A DNA stretch of 64,000 nucleotides from Nautilus pompilius (Eukaryota > Mollusca > Cephalopoda > Nautilida > Nautilidae), in contig JACATO010000092.1 of assembly GCA_018389105.1 (NCBI GenBank), positions 1,054,001 through 1,118,000 on the forward strand, read 5' to 3'. Positions 36,975 through 49,449 of the stretch are shown here, piece by piece. Under the pieces are notes generated by a model that saw only the letters and a program-made list of their open reading frames with translations, was not told the DNA's origin and did not search any database. The first letter of the stretch is position 1, and every line of letters starts with the position of its first letter. The position numbers and the translations under genes were made by a program.

Positions 36975-39175
36975 ACATGAATCAAATTAAAAACCACAAT
37001 TAATGGACTGCAGAATGGTCAGTTGTGTAGCATGCTTTATTAATGTGTGGGCGGCTTGATAATAAAATGATTTTATATTCCCTTTATGCATTCATCTGTC
37101 CAAAAGCAACTTGAGAAGAAGGGAAAAAAATCAAGTTGAGTTCTAATGAAATGTTTGTTATTCCATAAAAACTTAATCATGTTGATGAAAGTTTTGGAAA
37201 AATTAATAGTGTATAATTAAGTTGTGTTTATCATTATAATTTATTTATTATAAACTTTCACTGAGGAGTTTGGATTAATATTTAATGTGAATGTATTAAT
37301 TTTATAACATTTAACTTAGTATTTTACTTTTTTTGATATATTGACCATCTAGATTATATTTATTAGTAATAAATGGCTGCTGTAGTCACACACTCATCTC
37401 TTGATTGCAGATTATTGAGTTCCCTTATGTGAAATTGACACTTTTATAAAGAATTCTACAAGCTTTACTTTTCACAATTCCACAAACTTGCTACAGAAAA
37501 GATTGATAACCTTGATGATGATTAAACTGTTTCATCAATCATTTTTAACATGAGTGTCATTTAATCTCTGTATGTATGAGTTAATGTTGGTCATGAAGAA
37601 GATTTCTATATAATCTTTATCAAATGTTTCTGAATAATTGTAGTTATTTATGACCAATCGATATCTATAAATGGTGCATCAATGATGTAGCTTGTTTTTG
37701 AATTTGCATACTGTGGTACACAAAAATTAAGTACAATTTAATATTCTTTAAATGTCCAACAACAATCCTTGACTCCATTTATGATCTAATTATAAATATT
37801 CATGAGAATTACATGACTGTTAGGATAAAATTCACAAATGCTGCTATTTAATCATTAAAAAAGAAAACTTTTTTATAGTTGAAATGATGATCATGAATAT
37901 TTTCATATTCAAAATACACTTATAAAACTAAGACTGCCAGTATACAGGCATAATGAGCCACAAGTGATCAGTAGGAAATGAATTAAGCTATAAAATTAAC
38001 GTTCAATTTTAATTTAGCTGTTACAGGTAGGCAGGAACCTAAAGGACTTGTACACATTCCTGCCGTAAAATTTTAACACCCACTAAAAGTCTGTTCGCCC
38101 ATTACATGTCCAACCATTGTCACAATTTTGAAAAATGTGCCAAGGTAAGCAGATTCATGAAAACATGATAGCTAAGATATTTCCCATTTCTTTGGCTCAT
38201 CATCAGAAGCCTCAATGGCCTTCATACACCATATTGCTAATGATCTAAATATTATATATTGGATAGTGTCTGTTTAGGGAGAAGAGGATAACAATTGCAT
38301 ATCAACAACCTCAGCTTCTACCAATATCAGTGTATTTATGGAACAAGATACTACCTGCCAAATATTCAGCAACCAATTACCAACAATACAGTTGTTATAC
38401 AGCAACATCATAGCTGTTGTATTATGCATTTGCTCTTGTATAAACATGAGTATATTAGACAAATTGCTCCATGGAAGTCATTAGTTACAGATCTTTTTTC
38501 ACATACATCAGTGTCTACAACGGTAAACACAGAGTTTATGTAGCGCCATGTTTACTGCTAACAAGCAATGCCAATCCTGCACTCTGTGGAACTTGGCACT
38601 GCCATTCTTCAGCAGGTATGACAGATGTGACAAAAGGCCATCAAAAATGACTTGTTAACAGTTACTCCTCACCAACTAAGAATAAATGTACATGCACAAA
38701 ATCTATAGTATTCAGGGTACTTTGGCAGAGATCTGTCCAAAGCCCACCCAAGTTAAAATAAAATTAGCAATGATTATTGACTATTGCAGCTAAAAAGTGG
38801 TTAAGAATTCCTTCAGTTATTGTGTTTGTGCCATGTTTTCTATCTAAAATCCAAACTGATTAACTTTAAATAGTCTGAAAACTATACATTCATAATTCCT
38901 GAACACTGGATAAAACCTTTCTAATAATCCAGTATATTTTCTTAAATGTGGGGCTCTATGTCTGCACATACATTTACCAGCTGGCTAGCAATATACACTG
39001 CTGGTTAAACCATCTTAAATTTGTCTCTGTATGAACATGTGTTTTGTGCAAATGCCTCAGAGGACTTTAAGTGCAAACTTTTTTTTAGTGTACCAAGCTG
39101 AAAATCTGTGCACTAAAATCAAAAAAATGTGTTTGCTGGTAGTGGGGCACTCCTAAAAAGAAAGCTTAGGTCACA
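36975..39175. other. Gene-free AT-rich sequence
   Basis: No coding signature. CpG count is about four in 38001-39000. The short open frame at 38295-38543 has no recognisable motif. Confidence 0.45.
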
Positions 39176-39179
39176 TGTA

Positions 39180-40040
39180 TTGTTTTGAGGACTAGCTGCA
39201 AAATTCATTTTTACCAGAAGTGAAAGAATTCCTTACGAGAAAGAATCGTGTTGGACAGTGTGACAGGTCACATGTCAGAGTCATTGTTCTTTGTTGATTC
39301 CAACATTTCTATTATGTTCTGCCAACACAGCCTCAATTTTACAGGCTACTGACCAGGGAATTATTAAGACTTTCAAATCTTAATACATCAGAAGGCTCTA
39401 CAGACAGGCACTGGACACAATCAATGTAGTGATGGTGGAGAATCTGATGCAGTTTTGGAAGGAATGCAAAATTTTGGTCTGCATCAGCATAATCCAGGCA
39501 TCTATGGAGATGGTCAAATCTTCATCTTTGAATGCCTGTTGGTACAGATTTTGGCCTGAGATCGTCAATGAGTGCAGAGGCTTCCCTACTATTGACAATG
39601 AAGTCATTGAAATTGTGAGGCTGGCCAAACAGCTGGTGGGGAGGATTTGAAGACATCGAGGATGTGGGGGTGATCAAGCTTATTTCTCACCTTTCCAACA
39701 ACAAAAGAACTTGAGCAACTTGCTGCATCCAGCAGCAACAGTAAGAAAGAGGAAGAAACAGAATGTGCTAAGTCAGCCATCACTGCTAAAACCATTTGAG
39801 ATTTCCTGTGTAAGGCTCAAAACTTGAGTAAAGAGATCATTGATCTTGATTCCATCATAGAAAAAAGTCTCAACTTTAAGCAGGTGTTAGGATCAGCTTT
39901 CATGTTACAAGAAGCTCCAAAAGGAATGCAAAACAGCAGAGGATCACCTCCATGCTTCAGCCTGCCTCTTTGGTCTGCCAGCATATCTTGGAAGGAGCCA
40001 GATGATCTTCCATCAGATGAATATTTTGTTCTGTAATTTG
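39180..40040 (+). pseudogene. Tigger/pogo-like (CENP-B/Jerky DDE) transposase remnant
   Basis: The + strand carries the C-terminal half of a Tigger-type transposase. Parts seen are FLPEVKEFL-type text (about 39205), ANTASILQATDQGIIKTFKS (39328-39389, family form PNTTSLLQPMDQGVI), YIRRLYRQALDTI, LMQFWKECKILVCISIIQAS (39447-39506), LNACWYRFWPEIVNECRGF, VIEIVRLAKQLVG, then after a frameshift GFEDIEDVGVIKLISHLSNN, and finally MSKEIIDLDSIIEKSLNF (39824-39877). Stop codons and at least one shift break it. No inverted repeats were found. Confidence 0.78.
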
Positions 40041-41482
40041 ATTTATTCAATTGTAATTTGTGAGTAAAAATTTTAATAAGACTATTAATTCCATTGTCTT
40101 GTGTTTAAATATCCTTTCATTGAAATAAGGTTATCAAATCTTGGTTCAAGGTCCCTATCCCCCCCCTTTTCCAGAGACTTAATGTCTCAAGTTATACAGT
40201 TTCAACTTACACGGTGTTTATCAGGAGAGTGCATATCCCCTGCATAACTTGTGGTTCAACTGTTATCAAACTTTGATAATTTATTTAGTGGTAATAAATG
40301 GGGAAAATTTGTATTTAGATACTGAAATAAAAGAATTAAATATATCCACTCTTTCTTGCTTTTGCTAACCTTCATCCATATTTCATATGGACAAACCTTA
40401 TTTATTAGGTAATTTTTGTTTGTTTTTTTATCATTCTATTTGCATCCAAAAATGTATTTTCCTTTATATTTAAGGTTTTTAATAATAATAACCCCTAAAT
40501 TACTTTCTGAAACTACATTTTCCAAATTAGGTCTATTCCCATAAAATAATGTCCTTATTCAAATAAAAAATAGGAAAGAAAAGATAAAACCATCCTCAAT
40601 TTTTTAATACTATCAAACTCCGTTTTACATTTAACTGACCAGTAGAGTGGTGATTTTAAATCTCTCATTTGAACGCTAACTATGTATTTAAATATTAGAC
40701 CCCAGTGAAATTTTGTAGTATATAAAATATCGTTATTTTCGAACCGCTGGGCCACGAGTATAAATACTGTTTATATAAATCAAAGGCAAGAGAGGAGGAG
40801 CCCAAACAGACCCCCGCAGCACACCATTGGAGACATGGAGAGCGGTCCTGTCACACAAATTGTGTCCCTTCGTCTGAAACCAATTTTTCTTAATTATTTT
40901 TTAATCGGTAAATGAGAATTATCGAAAAAATCACTATAAATTAAATTTTGTTTTCTTAATTCCAATGGAGGTTGATTTCTTTCTCTTTCTCGAGTGGCTT
41001 TTCCCCCACATCTAAGGTTGTTGGAGAGTGCTAGTAGTAGGGGCTTGTTTTCAGGTAGGTGTTCTGGAATTTTTATATAGGTAGCTCCTGACTGCCGCCC
41101 CCGCACCTGGGTGACCTCCCTGATCACCCTGGCTGATGGACCAGCTCCTCCCTGCTACTGTGAGATTTCCTTATATTTCGAAGTCGAGACTAGGGATCCG
41201 CCAAGATGGTTAATTGCTGCTCACCCCCCAAAACGAATATATTCCCCACGTTATGTGTTTACCGTCGGGTCGGGGGTCTGCACGAAGGTTATGACTTCAT
41301 GACACCTCATGAAGAATTTCCCATTTTATCTGATATTGCTTGAAGCCACCCCCAGATAAAGGATATCTGATATCCAGCAGTCGATTCTGGGGAATACTTT
41401 AGGGGACCAAGTCATTTCAAACTTCGATTAGGAAGAGAGGCCATCTATTTCTTTGATGCGATTTTTTAATAAGATTTAATAA

Positions 41483-41517
<35 letters not shown>

Positions 41518-42931
41518 CTACGGGCCAGAAGGCGTCAGTGGACCCGCAGGACGTGTGGCAGCAGACTTTTGGTCATTCTTGGTAACTGTTGACTGGGCCC
41601 TTGTTGACATCCGTTCCCTCCATGGCCGCACAAAACCTTGCAGATTTACATACACTGTATATTTATACTGTAAACCAAAGAAGATATAAAATACTTCGAA
41701 AAATTCATTTTTATGTTAAAAAAAACAACAAAACAAATCGAAGAAAATAAGTTAATGGTTCGAGACAAAGGTATTATTAGTCATTTCAGGTGTTATCTTT
41801 TAATGTGCCTTTGCTGCTGATAGAACCGAAAACCGTTTATCTTTTTTTTCAAGAGGTTTAAGATTTCTAAGATAATTTTTTTAGGCTCGGAATTAAATGC
41901 ATTTGGACCCCTTAACCAGTATGTTAGTTACACTTGGCTCGCCGAATTTTTGTATCTTCTGCATATCATTATAATTTAAAAAAAAAACAACAACCAAACA
42001 AGTAAATAAATAATACAATATACTTGGCAATATTATGAGCAGTAACCTCACCAGCTAAAATCTTTTTTATTTTATAACGGTTCTGCTTTTTATTATAAAC
42101 GTTTATTGGATTAGACTTCTTTCTTTTCTATGAATTGTTAATTTAAAAAAAAAACAAAACAATTTTTGAAAAATGTAATATTTACGATGTTTCTGCACAA
42201 ACGTGGGAAAATAAGAAACAAACTTGGAGATTAGTTATTTCAGTGCAGACCACACAAAGTCTTGTTTTGGTCATTATTTTTTCCATATTGCGTAATAAAT
42301 TCATCGTGGTCATCATCACATGTTACCTAAATCAAAATATTAACAATGGTCGGTGGAGGAAATTTCACCATCTAAATATTGTTCACATTTTGAGTTATCT
42401 TTGCTAGACTCTGAAGTTATAGTCTAGTGTCGATGTGAAAAGTATCTTTCACTAGGTGGAAGATCAGGGGAAGAAGAGTAAAGGTGATGGTTTGATCAGA
42501 TTTTAGGATATTTATTTAATTTATATATGCTATTGATTGACTGGTTTGACATTCCATAGAACATCGTAAATATAGAAGTGAATTCAAACTGCTCAGAAAT
42601 TCCAAATTTATTCTCGAAGCACCTGTTAAAATATTTTTGAGCGTTCTGAAAAAGTCACTGGTCTCACTTATAATTATACACTTAATAAAATATATATTTC
42701 CTTTGGCTAGAAATTTAAGCATAACTTTTCTGTGGTATAATACAATAGGGAACCTCTTCATGCTGCTGCGCATCTATTAACGGAAGGGATACAATTCTTT
42801 ACAATATAATGCAACGAAACAATTTATGCGCACAAAAGCTACTGAACTATTCTTCACTGGAAAAATTATTTATTAATTTTATTTTAACCTGAGAGAGAGA
42901 TGATGATGAGATGATAGTGGTTATTATTATA

Positions 42932-42984
<53 letters not shown>

Positions 42985-43760
42985 TATTATTATTATTAAA
43001 CTGAAATAAATTTTTATTCTGTAATATTTTTTTGAAATCACAAGGTTGTCTTCCTTGTATGTAGATTTTAATCTGAGTGCAAGTTCTGTTAATAGATAAT
43101 CAGCCATTGAATAATTTAAGGAATAATTTTATTTAATAAAGCTAATTTAATTTTAAGAAGAAAATCGAAATTTTAAACCTTTTAATTAAAAATTTTCGCT
43201 CCATTTTAAGCAACAAGAATCCGTCAGTTTAGTAACAAATTTGTTGCAAGAGAAAATTTATTTCCCTTAACTAATTTTGTTCACAAATTTAATTATCTCC
43301 CTTGGATTTTATTTACAACTGAAAGGTCTAAACAAGGAACTTGTTTGTTTGATTTGTGGTATCAGTTCAGTTGATTTGTTCTCAAGACTCATTATCAGTC
43401 GGCCCATCAGATCAAATTACAAAATATTTCCGCAAAAATATTCTCTTATGTGATGTATTTCTGACACAGAAGTCTACACTTGTACTCCCAAACTACATAA
43501 TGCATGTCAACTATCTTTGTATTCACGACAGAATGTCAAACTATGTTCATTTACCCGATAGTTAGTTATTTATTGACAAACAGGCATCTATCTACAAATT
43601 AGAAATATCTTTAAGAGAATAGATACTAATTTTAGTTCAATTATATGTAGAAACTTTAATATAAATTGCTAATGGCCATTCCAGTCATATAAACTCATGA
43701 TCACAAGCTATCTATAAGAACAGGTACAAGCCAGGAAAAGCCTCAGTCTGTGGACAGCCT
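40041..43760. other. Gene-free stretch containing the CpG-density step
   Basis: No gene recognised. Up to about 40.6 kb CpG is rare. From about 40.67 kb it becomes frequent and stays so to the window end. Microsatellites: (AAT)n 41484-41514 and (ATT)n 42921-42998. The short frame at 41111-41302 has no family signature. Confidence 0.5.
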
Positions 43761-43764
43761 CGCC

Positions 43765-44480
43765 ACGATCAGGAAATTCACAGAAACTGATGGACTTTGA
43801 ATGGCAACGCATAATTTGGAAATAGAAAGTTTGTAGAAGCCAGTGGAAAATCAATGTACTCGATATTTAGCTGTTGATTGTTAACAGAGTGATTATCAAA
43901 TAAAGAGTACATAGTTCCTTGGTTGTCCAAAGCCACAAGAATGAAAACTCCCTACTGTGAAGAGGGATGTTGGAAATGAACCTCTACAATTGGCTGCAAA
44001 TGTGTCAGATTGTGTACAGGTGTATACGAGACCATCATCAGTCATTATTTCGGCCTACACAATGTCAGTCAATCACCACAATGATATAGCATATGCTATC
44101 TTGCTCGTTTTCCTTTTGGAACACACTTTTCCCAACGAGTCAAGGTTTTCCATTTCTCAGGTCTTGCAGGAGGGTGGCACCATTCGGCACAGAAATTTCC
44201 ATTAAACCACCTGCAAGCCACGACTAAATATAACGGTTCTGTCTATCATATTGTGGGATACGATTTTGGCCACTTGATGTTTATGGCTGAAATGGTCACC
44301 GAAAGAACTGCAACTGCTACTCCATCAACATTCTATCGAAGGAACCTCTGTCCAAAGGAGGCACCATTTTTATAGAAGATGGTACCCAAAAAATCAAATC
44401 AGCATAAATCTGCTATCATTTGCCAAATTGTGGAACAAGAGCCCCCATTGAGCAAAGGTAGGCTATTCATGACCTATCTC
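43765..44480 (+). pseudogene. Probable Tc1-like transposase remnant
   Basis: Scattered pieces in changing frames look like a Tc1-family protein: LMDFEWQRII (about 43786, family LTDFERGRII), a central NESRFSISQ (about 44138-44164, family TDESRFSLS) and VGYDFGHLMFMAEMV-type text near 44255-44300 (family VMVWGAI.FG). No block is long and none is decisive alone. Their order is right for Tc1. Confidence 0.42.
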
Positions 44481-45274
44481 TGTAGAAGTGTTTCCTAAAT
44501 CAACTTCCACTATGTAGCAGACCAAGACTGCTCGTCCAAACATTATAGGTATATAGATACTTTGTATGAGGCAAAGTATCGGTATTTCTCATATCTCTAT
44601 TTTCTAATACTAGAAAGAAATTTAGAATTAACAGTATTAAATATACTAAATGTGCAAATTAATATACTACCCTCCTGGGGGAGGGTACTACAACAACACT
44701 GCTAATATTTAAGCTTACAATCAAGAATTAAATATCATAGTTCTTCTCTACACTATGTACTGCACCATCTTCTTACCATCCTCTGGACTTAATTGGGGAA
44801 TGCTTCATCAGAGTGTTGCGTGGGTGTATTTACGTATCTTTACCTGCTTCGACCCATTGGTGGGACTAATGCGACACTCACCGGTCTACTAAATCAGATG
44901 CCATAGTTGGTTACCAGCAAATAACGCAGACTCTTGTTGGAGAACTGTGTCAAGATTGCCTCACAAAAATGGGCAGCCCGGTCAGACGCCGCAATTTAAG
45001 GAAAAACAGATAAGAAACTTTGGAATGCATCATTAGGAAAAACTGATGGCTCAATTCTCAGTCATTTAGATGCAACAAACGAGTCTTCAGAATCCAGCTG
45101 ACTATTTTGAATTTTATTGACAGATTTGTATGAAGGTCTTGTAGAATAAATTAAATATATACGAAATAAATATGACGATTTCGAAAAGAATAATTTCAAA
45201 TTGGAGAAATGCATTCATATTAAGATGAAGAAAAAAAGCAGAATCATGAGAATAAAAATGTTTTTGATGAAAGT
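44481..45274. other. Gene-free sequence
   Basis: AT-rich with a slightly GC-richer part (44780-45000). No gene or repeat family assigned. Confidence 0.4.
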
Positions 45275-45377
45275 GAATATTTAAATAGTAATTTAAAAGT
45301 GAAATAGAACTATATACTGGAAAACCAACTGCAACTTAAGATTATTGTATTTCAAAGCATTTTCATCTCTTCAAAGC
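45275..45377 (+). repeat. Direct repeat copy 1 (103 bp)
   Basis: This segment, starting GAATATTTAAATAGTAATTT and ending CTCTTCAAAGC, is identical to 47050-47153 except for one inserted A in the second copy. The flanks on both sides are unrelated. It encodes nothing visible. Confidence 0.9.
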
Positions 45378-47049
45378 TTCTTTACCAAGTAAATTATATA
45401 TATATATACGGTTGATGAGTTAAAACGTTTTCGTTATATATAATTTCTCAGGAATACTTTCTACTCAATTTGCGACAGATTAATATTAGAATTATCAAAA
45501 GTTTAATCGATACACCAATATCGGCCAGTGCATTAATCTGTGATGTTAATTTGTTTCTATTTTGAAATATTATAATCATACCGATCATGGATTTTGTGAT
45601 CAGATTATATTTATTTATATCGTCATTAATCTTTTTTTTGTATTATTCTTTTGATCATATGACATGTGCATTCTATTCTGTTCTACAAATGTTTGTTTAT
45701 TTTATGAAATAGAAAGTTAATTACACGTATTTCTTTATTAAATTTCATTTATATGATTTTTGTTTTTCAAACAAGAGATCTTACAGACTACATACCTAAT
45801 AAAGTCGTGTGAGGGTGGGAGCCCTAAAGTTTGTTTTCCTGGGGCTTCAGAAGTTCTCAACACGGCGCAGGTTGTAGATGTTAGTGAGGGTGGCTACAAA
45901 AGGTCAGATGGGGAATCTGAATTTACCCGGATGTTAGATGTTTTTCGTATATATTTTTGATTTATCTAACCACGTCGGGTTTTGAGGAATGATGCTGATA
46001 CGTGATACACTGGCTTTTAGTGATGATGGATAGCTAATGGCTCTAGGTGTTGAGTGTGTGGTCACTTCAGTAAATAGCTTTACACAGATAAACAAGCGTA
46101 ATGAAGCTCTATTAAAAAAGAAAAAAAGATATTAATTAGGAAGAAAGTAAGCAGCAAATGCAGTTAGCATGGCTGGGTACCAGGTTTGGGCTGATCTGAG
46201 TTATCACCAAGCGGTTCAGCAGTGGGATGACTGTATCTGTTACCTTTGTAACCACCAGGAAGTCAGCTTTAGTTTTTTTCAGGTAATTGTCTTTTTCTCT
46301 CTGAACCAGTAAGACTCAGGGATGATCAATGTTACCTGAAGGTGAGATGGCGGAATTGTTAGTTTAACGGCGTGGGGTGTTGGCTCTGAGGGTGGATTCC
46401 TAGAACTCGAACTCCTCAGTAAAATTTATCGTGGCAAGATTTTTTTAAAAATAAAAGTATGAAGGTTCTACCTCTTGGAACCGACTGCCGGAAGCCACTT
46501 TTTTTTTCTAGTCGCGCGAAAATCATGCGATATCGTGGACCAAGTTGGAAAAAGCCGAGTGGCGCCGACTATAAACAGGTTGAAAACCGTCGTCAAGCTC
46601 AACGGGGGAAGAATCTTCTAGAGTGACCGGAAAAGCAGAGGTGGAAATGGATGTTAGAGACGAGTGACAGAAATAAGAGGTAAACGCCTAACATAATTGC
46701 AATCACGACGAACGAGCACGCTACGCTTAACCTGTATCGCGTGTTTTATTATTAATTTCTGAAAATTATATATTAAAAGAAGCTGTTTGCAAGACACACC
46801 AATCCGGTTATTCGCGTAGTTTTTTTAAAAAATAACTTAAGGTTTTTGCCTGGAAATCACATTTAACTGATAGAATGAAGCACTAAGTATACGCCATTTT
46901 TAATAATGGGCCTTAACTTCGAGTCTAAGGAGGATGGTTGATCGAATGTTGGTAACCGACTGGTTCGCTGCTGCTGTCACGATCTTTAATTGAAGCATTG
47001 GGCTAGTGTTGGCAAAAATTAGTAGAAAATTTTACAGCTCAAAACAATT
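45378..47049. other. Sequence between the two direct repeats
   Basis: About 1.67 kb with no open frame of interest. It contains a (TA)n near 45393-45409 and a tRNA-like head at 46345-46450. CpG-rich stretches at 46490-46700 have no assignment. If the two repeats were element termini, this would be the element body, but it shows no reverse transcriptase text. Confidence 0.4.
46345..46450 (+). repeat. tRNA-like SINE head
   Basis: An A-box-like TTAGTTTAACGGC (about 46360) and a B-box-like GAACTCGAACTCC (46403-46415) are spaced as in Pol III promoters. A coherent tRNA cloverleaf is not apparent, so a SINE scrap is likelier than a tRNA gene. Confidence 0.4.
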
Positions 47050-47153
47050 GAATATTTAAATAGTAATTTAAAAGTGAAATAGAACTATATACTGGAAAAC
47101 CAACTGCAAACTTAAGATTATTGTATTTCAAAGCATTTTCATCTCTTCAAAGC
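47050..47153 (+). repeat. Direct repeat copy 2 (104 bp)
   Basis: Near-identical partner of 45275-45377, 1.77 kb downstream in the same orientation. Directly after it come CTGATGA (47160-47166) and GAAAC (47188-47192), spaced like the core of a hammerhead ribozyme. No matching stem I is evident. Confidence 0.9.
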
Positions 47154-47199
47154 CATATCCTGATGATACCGAGAAAAAAATATAGTCGAAACGTAAGTT

Positions 47200-48410
47200 C
47201 ATTAGTTAGCTCCAGTCCGAACTAATTCTTTATATTCCGGAATATTTACTTGTGATAAAATCTGCTTTCACGCGTTTACAAACTATACTAATTAGTAATT
47301 TAAAATATTCCTAAAAATCCAAATTTACAAGCCCTTTTTGCCATGTAGTCTTTAATATTAACTATTTAACATTAGGATAAATTTCGGAAAATTTTAAAAA
47401 AAAAAAACGAAAACGTTCCCATATTCCGAAGGGTTTGTTTCATGTATTTGTTTATGCTTATTTATAAAGATTATTTTAATTTTGGAGATCTGTGCGGTCA
47501 TATTCTCGACTCCATTTGGTTCGCTCAATTATGCATTGAACCGTCTGACTAATGATGAGTTTTCTTATTTTACATCTTTGTTCACATACGGAGTTTAATG
47601 CGTCAAAATACGATGCCTTGGTGAGTTTGTGCTTACAGACATCTTAAGTAGAATATGTCCGCTGCCGACAGTCGTGTTTATAATGGATGAGGGTACGTCA
47701 GTGAGAACTATCTAGCGTCAAAATATGGACCAGTGCAGACGGAAGACGCGTTTACTGTAGCCAAAGAAAATCTGAAGTTCCTATTTCCAGATTAAAGACC
47801 ACGCCATCACAGATGCACATGCAGAGCTGGATACGTTGTTATATTTTATATTTACGTAGTATTTATTTTTGTAGTTGTAAATAACATCGTCTGTAATAAA
47901 ACAATGCATAACAAATTGGTGATCGTGGGTGGAAAGCTTTACCAAAGCAGAAAGTAGAAACGGGGATTTAAAAAAAATTGAATCTGTGCAGTGCATACAC
48001 AACTAACAGGAAAAAACAACCGATTACTGCTACATCCTATCACAGCAGATAGGTATAATCAGCAGAAATCCACTTTTCACCACTCTAACTAAATAAAATT
48101 TAGAAGGATATTTTGATTATTACCATATTAACACTGGAACTTTATTACATTTACATTAGTAAAAGAAACGAAAGAAGGCAGTAATTCTCTTAAGTTTTAT
48201 AATTATTTCCTCATAAATGGCCAATAGTATATAATTACAATGCTTTAAAACCGATCTTATCTGTTAATCTGCAGTAGTATAAATTTTAAAATATTTTTGT
48301 AAAGTAAGCCATCAGTTATGTTTATGGCAAACACAAATGAAGGCGTTTTGAATGTTTCAAATGAAGCCAGGGGATTTGAACGGTTTGACAGTATTTGGGA
48401 AATTCACTCT
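47200..48410. other. Gene-free AT-rich sequence
   Basis: No gene or repeat assigned. The reverse-strand frame at 47781-48002 has no family motif. Confidence 0.4.
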
Positions 48411-48413
48411 ATA

Positions 48414-48867
48414 TAGGTGGGCCAAAAAATGCATCTGATTTCAATGTCAAATAGAAATTTGATGGATGTTGATATCAGTGTTACACAAAACCGAATAAAA
48501 GGAGAAAATCAAAAGTTTATTGGCATCAATACAAATTTTAAAAATGTTTTTCCGCCATTCTGAGCACAGGACGGTTCAGATCGCCAACTGTTCTTAGTTT
48601 CTCTTCATAGACATTTTTCTTTAAGGTACCCTCATAGTTAAAGATCTAAGAGGGATAAATCTGGTGATTTTGGAGACCATGGAAACGGAGACCTGTGGGA
48701 AATTATGTGTTCTGAAAAAAAGTTTAAGTATTGCATTGTCAGTTTGAAAGTATGCGCACATTTTGAGTTCCTTCTATTATTTAGTTTTGGTCTTACACTA
48801 ATATCACAATCCGTTAATTCTTTATTTGCCTTTGAAATCGGGTGCATTTTTTTGGGGGGGCACCCTG
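48414..48867 (-). mobile_element. Short TIR element of the IS630-Tc1-mariner superfamily, internally deleted
   Basis: The ends form inverted repeats of about 40 bases: TAGGTGGGCCAAAAAATGCA at left and, reversed, CAGGGTGCCCCCCAAAAAAA at right, both continuing into GATTTCAAxGxCAAAT. TA flanks each side (48412-48413 and 48868-48869). The reverse strand still reads RSPFPWSPKSPDLSLLDL (about 48700-48640), the C-terminal SPDL..LD motif of a DDE transposase. Most of the coding region is gone (about 454 bp left). Confidence 0.75.
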
Positions 48868-49019
48868 TATTTGTCTGGCCTATCCTGTGAAAGTACTTCA
48901 CTGTTAAGCTATATTATGACAGTTAATCCAATCCAGTAAAGAATACGTGATCTTCAGTGTCTGGGCTCTTATTCTTTGAGTGGGGGATCGGAAAATAAGA
49001 AAGAATTTTGGAGAAACAA

Positions 49020-49440
49020 ACATAATCAAACATGTCGTAGTACTGTAGAAGGTTTCTAATTTTACTTCTCTTTGAATGGTTGTAATTTTCTCTCAGCAAG
49101 AGCCCTGCTGACCTGCTTTCGAACAGATTCATAATAATCGTTTTTCCATCTTTCCGAGTCGGTCCACATTTATTCTGACGTGTGGTTTACCTTCCGCCGG
49201 GGTCCTGTAGTTTGGAAAGGGATGAAGCTTTATGTCACCATCGTCCAGTCTTTCGGGATACCTAGTGTCCACATTGCCAAAGCCCCCAGAAACAGCTTTC
49301 GTTGTGATCTTGCGATTGTCATTTCTTAATTCTATACGGGCCAGCAACGAAACCGACCCCCCCAGGCTTTCTTCTTCAAATGGGTCTCGCGCTGAGTGTC
49401 CTACCACCCAAAGGGAGGTGACGAGCAGACGACACATTAG
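49020..49440 (-). other. Unassigned open frames with a coding look, CpG-rich
   Basis: On the reverse strand a 102-codon frame (49437-49129) reads LLARIELRNDNRKITTKAV...VDTRYPERLDDGDIKLHPFP. In another frame, 49160-49050 reads WTDSERWKNDYYESVRKQ followed by VSRALAERKLQPFKEK. The composition is unlike the AT-rich surroundings and looks protein-like, but I recognise no family. It could be an exon of a reverse-strand gene or a retroelement piece. A GGAAG|gtaaac donor-like site sits between the two frames (49196-49180). Confidence 0.3.
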
Positions 49441-49449
49441 GCGGGAACG

